The notes: generated by a model not told the origin, from the letters alone. DNA of 40,434 bases from an uncultured Prevotella sp. (GCA_905235835.1 CAJONQ010000017.1:1-40434); one strand, 5' to 3'. Positions 7,110-16,472 are shown, counted from the first letter of the stretch. A program made the numbers and translations.

Positions 7110-7177
7110 CTGCACATTTTTTTTGGAATTGTGCAGGAAAGATATTACCTTTGCACAAAATTTTGAAAATTGTGCAA
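7110..7177 (+). promoter_or_regulatory. Promoter with two hyphenated palindromes, candidate operator of the acyl-CoA ligase pair
   Basis: The promoter is TTTG at 7122-7125 and TACCTTTG at 7146-7153, spacing 20. Around it lie two inverted repeats with the same core: CTGCACA (7110-7116) with TGTGCAG (7130-7136), and TTGCACAA (7151-7158) with TTGTGCAA (7170-7177). The first flanks the -33 box; the second runs from the end of the -7 box to the A of the start codon. Four TGCACA/TGTGCA half-sites in 68 bases suggest a regulator-binding site or an RNA hairpin over the start. Confidence 0.6.
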
Positions 7178-8835
7178 TGAACGACATACCAAGTTTTAAC
7201 TCCTATATCGTCAAATCGATTAAGGAAAACTGGCTACTCGACGCGCTGACAGACTATAAGGGAACTACGTTACAGTATCATGACGTAGCCCGCAAGATAG
7301 AGAAGCTGCATATCATGATGGAAGCGGCGGGAATCGAAAAAGGTGACCGCATCGCCGTTTGTGGACGTAACTCCGCTCACTGGGCTGTGGCTTATCTCGC
7401 CACATTGACATATGGTGCCGTCATCGTACCTATTCTTCATGAGTTTAACGGGGAACAGATTCATAACATCGTTAATCACTCGGAATCTAAGCTGCTATTT
7501 GTGGGCGACTATGTAGTAAACATTATCGACCCGAAAGAGATGCCGCAGTTAGAGGGTATTTTCAATCTACCAGACTTTTCCCTCCATACCTGTAGAAATG
7601 ACAAGTTAATGGATGCTCGTGAGCACCTGAACCAATTATTTGGCAAGAAATACCCCATGGCATTCCGTGCAGAGCATATCAACTGGCATGTTGATGATCC
7701 TGAGGAGTTGTGTATGCTCAATTATACCAGTGGAACAACTGGTTTCTCAAAAGGAGTGATGCTACCCTACCGTTCTTTATGGGGTAACGTTGACTTTTGT
7801 ATCAAACAGTTAGGTATGCGCATGCCGAAGTTCAGTCGCATGCTGAGCATCCTGCCAATGGCACACATGTATGGACAGACTATCGAATTCCTTTTCCCCT
7901 TCTGTGCCGGTTACCATCTCTTCTTCCTCACTCGACTGCCCTCCCCCGCTATCATTGCGGAGGCATTCAAGGAGGTAAGACCCCATCTGGTAGTTGCCGT
8001 TCCCCTGATTATTGAGAAGATTATTCGCAAGAGAGTATTTCCAAAGATACAGAACAACGCCATCAAACTACTGCTACAGATGCCCGTTGTCTCCAAGAAA
8101 GTGAAAGAACGCATCTGCCAGGAGGTATACGCCGCCTTTGGTGGAGAGGCATACGAAGTCATCGTCGGTGGTGCTCCCCTGAATCAGGAGATCGAGAAAT
8201 TCATGAAGGATATCGACTTCCCTATCACTGTCGGTTACGGTACTACAGAATGTGCGCCACTCATCACCTATAGCGACTACCACGACTTTGTATCTGGTTC
8301 TTGCGGATCTGCAGTAGACCATATGGAAGTGAAGATTCTATCTTCTGACCCTCAAAATATCACTGGTGAGATAGTCACCCGTGGCACTAATGTGATGTTG
8401 GGATATTATAAGAATGAGGAAGCGACTCGTGAGGCACTGGATGAGGAAGGATGGTATCATACCGGTGACCTTGCTACGATGTCGCTAGATGGTCATGTGT
8501 TCATCCGTGGTCGTTCTAAGAACATGCTCTTAGGTGCTAACGGACAAAATGTCTATCCAGAAGAGATTGAGGACAAGCTCGGTTCTATGACGATGGTTAG
8601 TGAGTGTATCATCGTGCAACGTGGTGATCATCTTGTTGGTCTGGTCTATCCGGATATGGACGAGGCGAAAGAAATGGGATTCTCAGATGAGGATCTGCTC
8701 AATGTCATGGAGCAGAATCGCCAACAACTCAACGAGATATTACCACCCTATAGTCGTCTCTACACTATCGAACTTCGCGAGGAGGAATTTGAGAAGACCC
8801 CGAAAAAAAGTATTAAACGCTACTTATATAAATGA
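7177..8835 (+). CDS. Long-chain acyl-CoA ligase (AMP-forming), first paralogue
   Basis: A 552-residue member of the ANL superfamily that activates a carboxylic acid, probably a fatty acid, to acyl-AMP and then acyl-CoA. Motifs: P-loop YTSGTTGFSKG (183-193), GYGTTECAP (A5), GWYHTGDL and RGRSKN (A7/A8), and KTPKKSIKRYLY at the C-terminus with the A10 lysine. The start at 7177 (MNDIPSFN) is preferred over 7123, because it follows the promoter at 7122-7153 and aligns with the start of the downstream paralogue (MENVPSFN). The frame ends in ATGA, shared with the second ligase. The proteins are related over their whole length, so this is a tandem duplication. Substrate preference cannot be read from the sequence. 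Confidence 0.87.
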   Translation: MNDIPSFNSYIVKSIKENWLLDALTDYKGTTLQYHDVARKIEKLHIMMEAAGIEKGDRIAVCGRNSAHWAVAYLATLTYGAVIVPILHEFNGEQIHNIVNHSESKLLFVGDYVVNIIDPKEMPQLEGIFNLPDFSLHTCRNDKLMDAREHLNQLFGKKYPMAFRAEHINWHVDDPEELCMLNYTSGTTGFSKGVMLPYRSLWGNVDFCIKQLGMRMPKFSRMLSILPMAHMYGQTIEFLFPFCAGYHLFFLTRLPSPAIIAEAFKEVRPHLVVAVPLIIEKIIRKRVFPKIQNNAIKLLLQMPVVSKKVKERICQEVYAAFGGEAYEVIVGGAPLNQEIEKFMKDIDFPITVGYGTTECAPLITYSDYHDFVSGSCGSAVDHMEVKILSSDPQNITGEIVTRGTNVMLGYYKNEEATREALDEEGWYHTGDLATMSLDGHVFIRGRSKNMLLGANGQNVYPEEIEDKLGSMTMVSECIIVQRGDHLVGLVYPDMDEAKEMGFSDEDLLNVMEQNRQQLNEILPPYSRLYTIELREEEFEKTPKKSIKRYLYK

Positions 8836-10508
8836 TTGAAAACAATATGGAAAACGTACCCAGTTTTAATCAACTTATACAACAGAGCATCATTGAGCAT
8901 TGGGACCTTGATGCACTAACAGACTATAAGGGAGCCACTTTGCAATTCCATGACGTGGCACGTAAGATTGAGAAACTGCACATCCTTTTTGAAAACTGCG
9001 GAGTAGTCAAGGGAGATAAGATTGCCCTCTGCGGACGTAACTCCAGTCAGTGGGCCGTCGCATTCCTCGCCACATTGACATACGGTGCTGTTGCCGTGCC
9101 AATCTTGCATGAGTTCATGGCAGACCAGATTCATAATATCGTCAACCATTCTGATGCCAAACTGCTATTCGTCGGTGACCATGTGGCAACACAGATCGAC
9201 CCTACACAGATGCCTCACTTGGAGGGTATCATCAACAACCCTGACTACTCCCTGATGTTATCACGAACAGATAAGCTGACTTATGCCCGTGAACATCTTA
9301 ATGAGTTGTATGGTAAGAAATTCCCCAAGTATTTCCGTAAGGAACACGTACATTATTATATAGAAGAGAATGGCGAGGAACTGGCAATGATCAACTACAC
9401 CTCAGGAACGACTGGTTTCTCCAAAGGTGTCATGGTTCCCTATCGCGCCTTATGGTCAAACTACGATTTTGCAGAGTACGTACTTGGAAAGATTATTAAT
9501 ACGGGTGACCGCATCATTTCTATCCTTCCGATGGCACACATGTATGGTATGGCGTTTGAGTTTATCTTCGAGTTCTTGCACGGTTGTCATGTCTATTATC
9601 TCAACCGCATCCCCTCACCAGCGATTATCGCACAAGCTTTTGCGGAGATCAAGCCAAAGATTATTATTGCGGTACCACTCGTTATCGAGAAAATTATCCG
9701 CAAGAAGGTATTCCCCAAGATACAAAACAACCGCATGAGGCTATTGTTGTCAATGCCTGTCATCTCTAAGAAGGTACGACAGATGGTTTGCAACGAGGTG
9801 GTAAAAGCATTCGGTGGTAATCTATATGAGGTCATTATTGGTGGTGCCGCTTTCAATCAAGAGGTAGAGGCATTCCTCAAAAAGATAGAATTCCCTTATA
9901 CCGTTGGCTATGGTGCTACAGAATGTGCGCCTATCATCTGTTATCGTGACTGGCATACCTTCGCACAAGGCTCTTGCGGACAAGCTGCCTACCATATGGA
10001 GGTGAAGATTAACTCCACGGATCCTGCCAACCGCCCTGGTGAGATCCTTGCCCGTGGTGTCAATGTCATGTTGGGCTATTACAAGAATGAGGAAGCTACC
10101 AAAGAGACACTTGATGAGGAAGGCTGGTATCATACGGGAGACCTCGGTACCATGGATACCGACGGTAATGTCTATATCAATGGACGTAGCAAGAATATGC
10201 TATTAGGACCCAACGGACAGAACATCTATCCGGAGGAGATTGAGGATAAGCTGAACTCTATGACAATGGTGGTGGAGAGTGTTGTCGTACAGCGTGACAC
10301 TAAACTTGTCGGACTGGTATATCCAGACTACGACGAGGCGAAGAATATGAACTTCAATGAGGAGGACATCAAGAATATCATGGAACAGAACCGCCAGCAA
10401 CTCAATGAGCAGTTACCCGCTTACGAGAAGATTACAGAAATCGAGATACGCACGGAGGAGTTTGCAAAGACCCCCAAACGCAGTATCAAGAGGTTCCTTT
10501 ATACCTAA
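8832..10508 (+). CDS. Long-chain acyl-CoA ligase (AMP-forming), second paralogue
   Basis: A 558-residue paralogue of the preceding ligase, coupled to it by a four-base ATGA overlap. It has the same motifs: YTSGTTGFSKG, GYGATECAP, GWYHTGDL, INGRSKN and KTPKRSIKRFLY. The ATG at 8832 gives MIENNMENVPSFN; the internal ATG at 8847 would align better with the first paralogue and may be the real start. Differences cluster in the central region (about residues 200-260; for example FEFIFEFLHGC against IEFLFPFCAGY), which in this family lines the acyl tunnel. The two enzymes may therefore prefer different chain lengths. A strong terminator follows 8 bases after the stop. Confidence 0.87.
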   Translation: MIENNMENVPSFNQLIQQSIIEHWDLDALTDYKGATLQFHDVARKIEKLHILFENCGVVKGDKIALCGRNSSQWAVAFLATLTYGAVAVPILHEFMADQIHNIVNHSDAKLLFVGDHVATQIDPTQMPHLEGIINNPDYSLMLSRTDKLTYAREHLNELYGKKFPKYFRKEHVHYYIEENGEELAMINYTSGTTGFSKGVMVPYRALWSNYDFAEYVLGKIINTGDRIISILPMAHMYGMAFEFIFEFLHGCHVYYLNRIPSPAIIAQAFAEIKPKIIIAVPLVIEKIIRKKVFPKIQNNRMRLLLSMPVISKKVRQMVCNEVVKAFGGNLYEVIIGGAAFNQEVEAFLKKIEFPYTVGYGATECAPIICYRDWHTFAQGSCGQAAYHMEVKINSTDPANRPGEILARGVNVMLGYYKNEEATKETLDEEGWYHTGDLGTMDTDGNVYINGRSKNMLLGPNGQNIYPEEIEDKLNSMTMVVESVVVQRDTKLVGLVYPDYDEAKNMNFNEEDIKNIMEQNRQQLNEQLPAYEKITEIEIRTEEFAKTPKRSIKRFLYT

Positions 10509-10516
10509 TAACAATG

Positions 10517-10543
10517 AGCGAGGAAAATTTTCCTCGCTTTTTC
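10517..10543 (+). terminator. Intrinsic terminator after the acyl-CoA ligases
   Basis: A perfect 22-base palindrome (10517-10538, AGCGAGGAAAA and its complement) is followed by a T run. The -33 box of the next promoter begins directly after it at 10544. Confidence 0.88.
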
Positions 10544-10574
10544 TTTGTGTTTTTCTTTGCATTTTGTATCTTTG
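10544..10574 (+). promoter_or_regulatory. Promoter of the threonine operon
   Basis: TTTG at 10544-10547 and TATCTTTG at 10567-10574 have 19-base spacing. The leader before the ATG at 10641 is about 60 bases and holds no visible leader peptide rich in Thr or Ile codons, so classical attenuation is not evident. Confidence 0.75.
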
Positions 10575-10640
10575 CAGCGCCAATGGAGAAAGCCCTGCTT
10601 GTCAAAGGGTACCATCTGGCAAGATAAATTGCATAGAGAT

Positions 10641-13121
10641 ATGAAAGTAATGAAATTCGGCGGAACGTCCGTAGGTTCCGTAAAAAGCATTTTAAGCTTG
10701 AAAGAAATTGTGGAGGCAGAGGCTCGGACGCAACCTGTCGTAGTAGTAGTTAGTGCACTAAATGGTATTACCGATGCGTTGATAGCCACCTCGCAATTGG
10801 CGCTCAAGGGTGATGAACGGTGGAGAGAGGAATTTGACTCGATGGTGAATCGCCATCACCAAATGATAGACACTGTCATCCTTGACAATCAGAAACGCGT
10901 AGACTTATTTAACACGGTAGATCAGCTCTTTGAACAGTTAAAGAGTATTTACTATGGTGTATTCTTGATTCACGACCTTAGCGGCAAAACACTCGATGCC
11001 ATCGTCAGCTATGGCGAGCGTCTTAGCTCGAATATCGTCGCTGCTTTAGTTAAGAACGGTATCCGTATGAATGCCCGCGATTTCATCCGTACTGAGAATA
11101 AGAACGGTACGCATACCCTTGACTCAGAGCTGACATACAAACTGGTGAAGGAAGCTTTCGCCTCTGTTGGTTGCTGTGCCACAGCAACCAACAAGACGAT
11201 AGCTGTCGTACCAGGCTTTATTGCCCGTGACCGTGATACCCATGAGACAACCAACCTCGGTCGTGGCGGTAGTGACTATACCGCAGCAATCATAGCCGCA
11301 GCCCTTGACGCAGAGATTCTGGAGATATGGACGGATGTCGATGGTTTCATGACCGCTGACCCGAAAGTGATTAAGTCTGCATATACAATCAATGAATTAT
11401 CTTATGTGGAGGCGATGGAGCTTTGTAACTTCGGTGCCAAGGTGATTTACCCACCGACAATCTATCCCGTCTGCATCAAGAATATCCCAATTAGGGTGAA
11501 GAACACCTTCAACCCAGAGCACCCAGGAACCCTTATCAAAGAGAAAATTGACGATGATCTGAAGCCTATTAAGGGTATCTCAAGTATCAAGGGAACAACC
11601 TTGATTACCGTCACGGGTCTGTCGATGGTCGGTGTGATTGGTGTGAACCGCCGTATCTTCACCACCCTCGCCAATAAGGGTATCTCTGTATTTATGGTAT
11701 CACAAGCTTCCTCAGAGAACTCCACCAGTATTGGCGTTCGTGACGAGGATGCTGAGGCTGCCGCAGAGGTTCTTAATGCGGAGTTTGCCAAGGAAATTGA
11801 GACTGGTGCCATGTTTCCTATGCAGGTAGAGAGTGGTCTTGCCACTATTGCCATCGTTGGTGAGAATATGAAACAGACACCAGGTATCGCCGGAAAACTA
11901 TTTGGCACACTGGGACGCTCTGGTATTTCCGTCATTGCTTGTGCACAAGGTGCGTCAGAGACCAATATCTCATTTGTGGTAGACGGACATTTCCTCCGTA
12001 AGTCTCTGAATGTTTTGCATGACTCCTTCTTCCTGTCAGAATATAAAGTACTCAACCTCTTTATCTGCGGTATTGGTACTGTTGGTGGCATGTTATTGGA
12101 GCAAATTCGTACCCAGCAACAGATTCTGATGCAGAAGAAACGTCTGAAACTGAATGTTGTGGGTATCAGTGATGTTGCTAATTTTGTTCTTGACCGTGAC
12201 GGTATTGACTTGAATAATTACGAGACAATTCTTCGTGCCGGATATCCTGCCAATACAGAGCATATGCGTGATGAGATCGTGAAGATGAACATCTTCAACT
12301 CTGTCTTTGTCGATTGTACGGCAAGCAAGCAGATTGCTTCTCTCTACCAGACTTTCTTAGAGCATAACATTTCCGTGGTGGCAGCCAATAAGATTGCAGC
12401 TTCCAGCGACTATGAGAGTTATATCAAACTGAAACAGACCGCACGTGACCGTGGTGTCTGGTTCCGTTATGAGACCAACGTAGGTGCCGGTCTACCTATC
12501 ATCGGAACTATCAATGATCTGTGTAACTCGGGCGACAAGATTCTGAAAATCGAGGCTATCCTTTCTGGAACGCTGAACTTCATCTTCAATGAGATTGCTG
12601 CAGACGTACCATTCTCTGAGACTGTACGTCGTGCCAAGGAACAGCGTTATTCTGAACCAGACCCACGTATTGATCTCTCTGGTACGGATGTGATTCGCAA
12701 ACTCGTTATCCTTACCCGTGAGGCAGGATATAAAGTGGAGCAAGAAGATGTAGAAAAGCATCTTTTCGTACCTGATAGTTATTTTGAGGGCAGTATCGAA
12801 GACTTCTGGAAACGTCTGCCGGAACTCGATGCAGACTTCGAGGCTCGTCGCAAAGTCTTGGAAAAGGACAACAAACGTTGGCGCTTCGTAGCGACGATGG
12901 AGGCCGACGAACAGAATCCTTCATCATTCAAGACAAGTGTGGCTCTGAAGGAGGTTCCTTATGGTCACCCGTTCTACGGACTGGAAGGCTCGAACAATAT
13001 CGTTGTACTGACTACTGAACGCTATAAGGAATACCCAATGCTTATCCAAGGCTATGGAGCTGGTGCTGCCGTAACCGCTGCCGGTGTGTTTGCCAACATT
13101 ATGTCTATCGCTAATATTTAA
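10641..13121 (+). CDS. thrA: Bifunctional aspartokinase / homoserine dehydrogenase
   Basis: This 826-residue cytoplasmic enzyme catalyses the first and third steps from aspartate to threonine; the E. coli ThrA is 820 residues. The aspartokinase domain begins with VMKFGGTSVGS (about 3-13), with WTDVDGFMTADP at about 230. A regulatory ACT region occupies the middle (about 315-460; GLSMVGVIGV, SENSTSIGV), suggesting feedback control. The homoserine dehydrogenase part has the Rossmann motif GIGTVGGML (about 477), AANKIAAS (about 585) and GTLNFIFNE. The start at 10641 (MKVMKFGG) is the canonical family start; the longer frame from 10545 begins inside the promoter. The gene is followed after 3 bases by the apgM-like gene. 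Confidence 0.95.
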   Translation: MKVMKFGGTSVGSVKSILSLKEIVEAEARTQPVVVVVSALNGITDALIATSQLALKGDERWREEFDSMVNRHHQMIDTVILDNQKRVDLFNTVDQLFEQLKSIYYGVFLIHDLSGKTLDAIVSYGERLSSNIVAALVKNGIRMNARDFIRTENKNGTHTLDSELTYKLVKEAFASVGCCATATNKTIAVVPGFIARDRDTHETTNLGRGGSDYTAAIIAAALDAEILEIWTDVDGFMTADPKVIKSAYTINELSYVEAMELCNFGAKVIYPPTIYPVCIKNIPIRVKNTFNPEHPGTLIKEKIDDDLKPIKGISSIKGTTLITVTGLSMVGVIGVNRRIFTTLANKGISVFMVSQASSENSTSIGVRDEDAEAAAEVLNAEFAKEIETGAMFPMQVESGLATIAIVGENMKQTPGIAGKLFGTLGRSGISVIACAQGASETNISFVVDGHFLRKSLNVLHDSFFLSEYKVLNLFICGIGTVGGMLLEQIRTQQQILMQKKRLKLNVVGISDVANFVLDRDGIDLNNYETILRAGYPANTEHMRDEIVKMNIFNSVFVDCTASKQIASLYQTFLEHNISVVAANKIAASSDYESYIKLKQTARDRGVWFRYETNVGAGLPIIGTINDLCNSGDKILKIEAILSGTLNFIFNEIAADVPFSETVRRAKEQRYSEPDPRIDLSGTDVIRKLVILTREAGYKVEQEDVEKHLFVPDSYFEGSIEDFWKRLPELDADFEARRKVLEKDNKRWRFVATMEADEQNPSSFKTSVALKEVPYGHPFYGLEGSNNIVVLTTERYKEYPMLIQGYGAGAAVTAAGVFANIMSIANI

Positions 13122-13124
13122 ACT

Positions 13125-14360
13125 GTGAAACACATTATTATATTAGGCGACGGCATGGCAGACCACCATGTCGCTAGGCTGGGTAACAAGACGTTACTGC
13201 AATATGCCCGTCCTCAATACATGGAGCAACTGGCTAAGGAGGGACGTACAGGACGCCTTATCACAGTACCTGAAGGTTTTCCTCCTGGCTCTGAGGTTGC
13301 TAATACTGCTATCCTTGGCTATGACCTCAATAAGGTTTATGAGGGACGTGGTCCTTTAGAGGCTGTAAGTATTGGCTATGAGATGGCAGACGATGACTTT
13401 GCTATCCGTTGTAATATCATTACCTTAGAAGACGGAAAGATCATTACCCATAATGGCGGAAATTTGGAAACACAAGATGCAGAAGTACTCATTCAGTATT
13501 TGAATAAGCATTTAGGCAATGAACGTGTGAAGTTCATCACTGGCATTCAGTACCGTCATCTGCTCGTTATCAAGGGAGGCAATAAACATATTATCTGCAA
13601 TCCGCCCCATGACCATCCAAATGAAGAGTGGCGTCCACTGTTGGTAAAAGCAGCTGATCATGCGCCACAAAAGGAGGGACAATTGTCTGCACAAGAGACT
13701 GCCGATTTGATTAACGACTTGATATTAAAGTCGCAAGAACTACTTGCTAAGCATCCCTATAATCTTGAAAAAGCATTAAAGGGAGAACGACAAGCGAACA
13801 GTATTTGGCCCTGGAGCGGTGGTTATCGTCCTTCGATGCAGACGCTGATGGCGCAATACTCTCAGATAAAAAGTGGAGCTGTAATTTCTGCCGTAGATCT
13901 TATTCAAGGTATCGGTCGTTATGCAGGACTGCGCATTATCAAGGTTCCCGGTGCCACAGGACTTGCTAACACCAATTATGAAGGAAAAGCACAGGCTGCT
14001 ATTGAGGCACTCAAAGAGGATGACTTTGTCTTTGTACACGTAGAAGCTACAGATGAAGCAGGTCATGATGGGGATTTGGAGTTAAAATTAAAGGCTATCG
14101 ATTATTTAGACAAAAGACTTATCAAGCCCATCATTGAGGCTATTCATAATATGCAGGAAGATGTCTGTGTTGCCGTTTTGCCAGACCACCCTACTCCTGT
14201 TGAACTACGTATCCATGTCAATGAGCCAGTGCCATTCATCATCTGGCATAAAGGTATTACTCCAGACGATGTACAACACTACGACGAGGAGAGTTGTGTA
14301 AGTGGCAGCTACGGACTTTTGAGATTAAATGAATTTATGAACGAATTAATGAAAATATGA
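13125..14360 (+). CDS. apgM: ApgM-like phosphomutase family protein, proposed homoserine kinase of the threonine operon
   Basis: A 411-residue protein of the cofactor-independent (archaeal-type) phosphoglycerate mutase group in the alkaline phosphatase superfamily. Metal-site motifs are IILGDGMAD at the N-terminus, FVHVEATDEAGHDGD (about 310) and VAVLPDHPTP (about 350). The start is GTG at 13125. It lies between thrA and thrC, where a homoserine kinase is expected, and no ThrB-type GHMP kinase is present. A subgroup of this family in such clusters has been proposed, with genetic support in Bacteroides, to phosphorylate homoserine instead of acting in glycolysis. I therefore infer homoserine kinase activity; phosphoglycerate mutase is the alternative. 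It overlaps thrC by ATGA. Confidence 0.82.
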   Translation: MKHIIILGDGMADHHVARLGNKTLLQYARPQYMEQLAKEGRTGRLITVPEGFPPGSEVANTAILGYDLNKVYEGRGPLEAVSIGYEMADDDFAIRCNIITLEDGKIITHNGGNLETQDAEVLIQYLNKHLGNERVKFITGIQYRHLLVIKGGNKHIICNPPHDHPNEEWRPLLVKAADHAPQKEGQLSAQETADLINDLILKSQELLAKHPYNLEKALKGERQANSIWPWSGGYRPSMQTLMAQYSQIKSGAVISAVDLIQGIGRYAGLRIIKVPGATGLANTNYEGKAQAAIEALKEDDFVFVHVEATDEAGHDGDLELKLKAIDYLDKRLIKPIIEAIHNMQEDVCVAVLPDHPTPVELRIHVNEPVPFIIWHKGITPDDVQHYDEESCVSGSYGLLRLNEFMNELMKI

Positions 14361-15663
14361 AATATTACAGTACCAATGGGAAAGCGCCCATCGCTGATTT
14401 AAGCAAAGCTGTTGTTAAAGGTCTTGCAGAAGACCGTGGACTCTATATGCCAGAGCGTATCAAAAAACTACCAAAGGAGTTTTTCGATACTATTGAGACC
14501 AAGAGTTTCCAAGAGATTGCTTATACTGTGGCTGATGCGTTCTTTGGTGAAGACGTAGAAGCTGAAGCTTTGAGAAAAATCGTTTATGATACTTTGTCAT
14601 TCGATTGTCCTGTGGTAAAAGTCAAGGACAACATCTATACGCTGGAACTATTCCATGGTCCTACTCTCGCATTTAAGGATGTAGGGGCAAGGTTTATGGC
14701 GCGATTGCTGCAGTATTTTACTAGTAATACTATGGATACTAGTAAACCTAGTATAAATGTCCTTGTTGCCACTTCTGGGGATACCGGTTCCGCTGTAGCC
14801 AATGGTTTCCTTGGTGTTGAGGGGATCCATGTCTATGTACTCTATCCCAAAGGAAAAGTCAGTAAAATCCAGGAAAGTCAGTTCACAACCCTAGGCAAGA
14901 ACATTACCGCCATTGAGGTGGACGGTGTCTTCGATGATTGTCAGGCACTCGTGAAATCTGCATTTATGGACGAGGAATTGAATACATGAAACTGACTTCC
15001 GCCAATAGCATCAATGTGGCTCGTTTCTTACCACAGGCGTTCTACTATTTCAATGCTTACGCTCGGATGAAAGCTCTTGGTAAAGCAGAGAATATGGTGA
15101 TGTGCGTACCTTCTGGTAACTTCGGTAACATCTGCTCCGCTTTGTTCGGTCATGAGATGGGATTACCAATCAAGCGTTTTATAGCAGCTAATAACGCCAA
15201 CGACATCTTCTTCCAATACTTACAGACAGGCAAATATGAGCCAAAAGCTTCTGTTCAGACTCTTGCCAATGCCATGGATGTAGGCGATCCCTCGAATTTT
15301 GCACGCATCTACGACCTTTATGGGAAAAGTCATGAACGCATCTGTAGTATTATCAGTGGTGCCACCTATCAAGACGAACAAATCAAGGAAACGATGCGCC
15401 AATGCTATGCGGAGACAAACTATATCCTTGATCCTCATGGCGCCTGTGGATATCGTGCTTTGCAAGAAGGACTGAAAGACGAAGAGATAGGTGTCTTCTG
15501 CGAGACTGCACATCCTGCTAAATTTAAAGAGAAAGTTGACAGCATCATTGATGCAAACGTGGAGATACCCGAGCGCCTTGCAGCATTCATGAGAGGACAG
15601 AAGCAAAGTGTGGAGATGACAAAGGAATTCAAGGATTTCAAGCGCTTCCTCATGAACCGTTAA
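14357..15663 (+). pseudogene. thrC: Threonine synthase, split by a one-base frameshift
   Basis: Threonine synthase is a PLP enzyme converting O-phosphohomoserine to threonine. Two abutting frames make one enzyme. The first (14357-14989) carries the PLP lysine region (HGPTLAFKDVGARF) and ATSGDTGSA and ends ...MDEELNT. The second resumes with MKLTSANSINVARFLPQ at 14986 and runs to 15663. Adding one base near 14984-14986 would give about 435 residues, the usual size. The first frame's TGA (14987-14989) overlaps the ATG of the second (14986-14988), so both halves could be translated by coupling. The options are a sequencing or assembly error, a real recent mutation, or two-piece expression. Everything else is conserved, so a recent event or an error is most likely. 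Confidence 0.9.
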
Positions 15664-16406
15664 CGCACGGTCATGTGGAAGCACCCTTGCTTCACTTCAT
15701 ACTTAATATAACAACGTTTTTCTGCTCGTTTATCACGCAGGACCTCACATAATATCCACTTTAATGTATCATCTCGAACTGGTTGTGTAACAGGGTGATA
15801 CCGATTGTAGCAAATATCAAAGGTGGTTCCAAAGAGATGACAGCTACGCTCTGTCGCATTGCCATTCCTACGTCGTAATTTTTCAACATCGGATTCTGAC
15901 CTTAATACGCTGGTCACTATCAATTGATTGAAAGGAACACCTTTTACATATAAACTATCATAGAAAGCCTGACCGATATCTTGCAACAAGACAGCGGCAC
16001 GTGGTACCAAATAAGGAATACTGCTATAGAGTGGGTCTACATAGTAATATGGACTCGCCCCGACATATACTAACTCCTTCTTGCGCATCTCTGCATCAGC
16101 ACGATTCCTTACCGGTCGCACTCCCCATTTCTCTGCAGCCACAATCTGCACTTGTTGACTATCTGGAAATGATTCTCTATAATTACGAACTCCCCAGATA
16201 CGATGTTTCTTCTTCGATGAGAGTTGAGATGTCTGATGTGTTAGTTGCCCAACTACAGACTGCTTGTCGTCTGTTTGTTGTTGTTCAACTACTATCACTT
16301 GTTGCTGACGGGGTTCAGCCACATTCGGGAAAATAGCCTTCACAAGGGTAAGGAATAGCACAGTAACTGCAAATCCTAACAGATATTTATTCTTCGTTAT
16401 CTTCAT
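15660..16406 (-). CDS. DUF5715 family membrane-anchored or secreted protein
   Basis: A 248-residue protein with one N-terminal hydrophobic segment (about 9-26), probably a signal anchor, a Gln/Ser-rich linker (about 33-65) and a globular exported domain. The C-terminal part contains SCHLFGTTFDICYNRY, which recalls the S-x-H-x-x-G-x-x-x-D metal-site pattern of M15-type D-Ala-D-Ala peptidases. DUF5715 proteins of Bacteroidota share this, so a peptidoglycan role is a reasonable guess, not a demonstrated one. The stop overlaps the convergent thrC stop by three bases. The -7 promoter box at 16414-16421 implies a 5' leader of only a few bases before the ATG at 16406. Confidence 0.75.
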   Translation of the reverse strand: MKITKNKYLLGFAVTVLFLTLVKAIFPNVAEPRQQQVIVVEQQQTDDKQSVVGQLTHQTSQLSSKKKHRIWGVRNYRESFPDSQQVQIVAAEKWGVRPVRNRADAEMRKKELVYVGASPYYYVDPLYSSIPYLVPRAAVLLQDIGQAFYDSLYVKGVPFNQLIVTSVLRSESDVEKLRRRNGNATERSCHLFGTTFDICYNRYHPVTQPVRDDTLKWILCEVLRDKRAEKRCYIKYEVKQGCFHMTVR

Positions 16407-16413
16407 TTGACTG

Positions 16414-16421
16414 CAAAGATA
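16414..16421 (-). promoter_or_regulatory. -7 promoter box of the DUF5715 gene
   Basis: On the minus strand this reads TATCTTTG followed by CA. Transcription would start at about 16407-16410, almost at the ATG (16406). No perfect -33 TTTG is seen. Confidence 0.55.
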
Positions 16422-16464
16422 CGAATAAAATCTCCGAAAATAGCGAGATTATTATTTTTTTTAT

Positions 16465-16472
16465 TAACTTTG
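16465..16472 (+). promoter_or_regulatory. -7 promoter box of the phoH operon
   Basis: TAACTTTG followed by CA lies about 27 bases before the phoH start at 16499. The expected -33 position is A+T-rich without a clear TTTG. Confidence 0.5.

Noticed and set aside
10575..10640. Threonine attenuator or riboswitch before thrA
   Set aside because: The leader is short and shows neither a Thr/Ile-rich leader peptide nor an alternative terminator hairpin.
14715..14757. Repeated CTAGTA motif within thrC as a mobile-element scar
   Set aside because: The frame is kept, and the segment encodes a plausible surface loop (SNTMDTSKPSIN); three short repeats can arise by chance.
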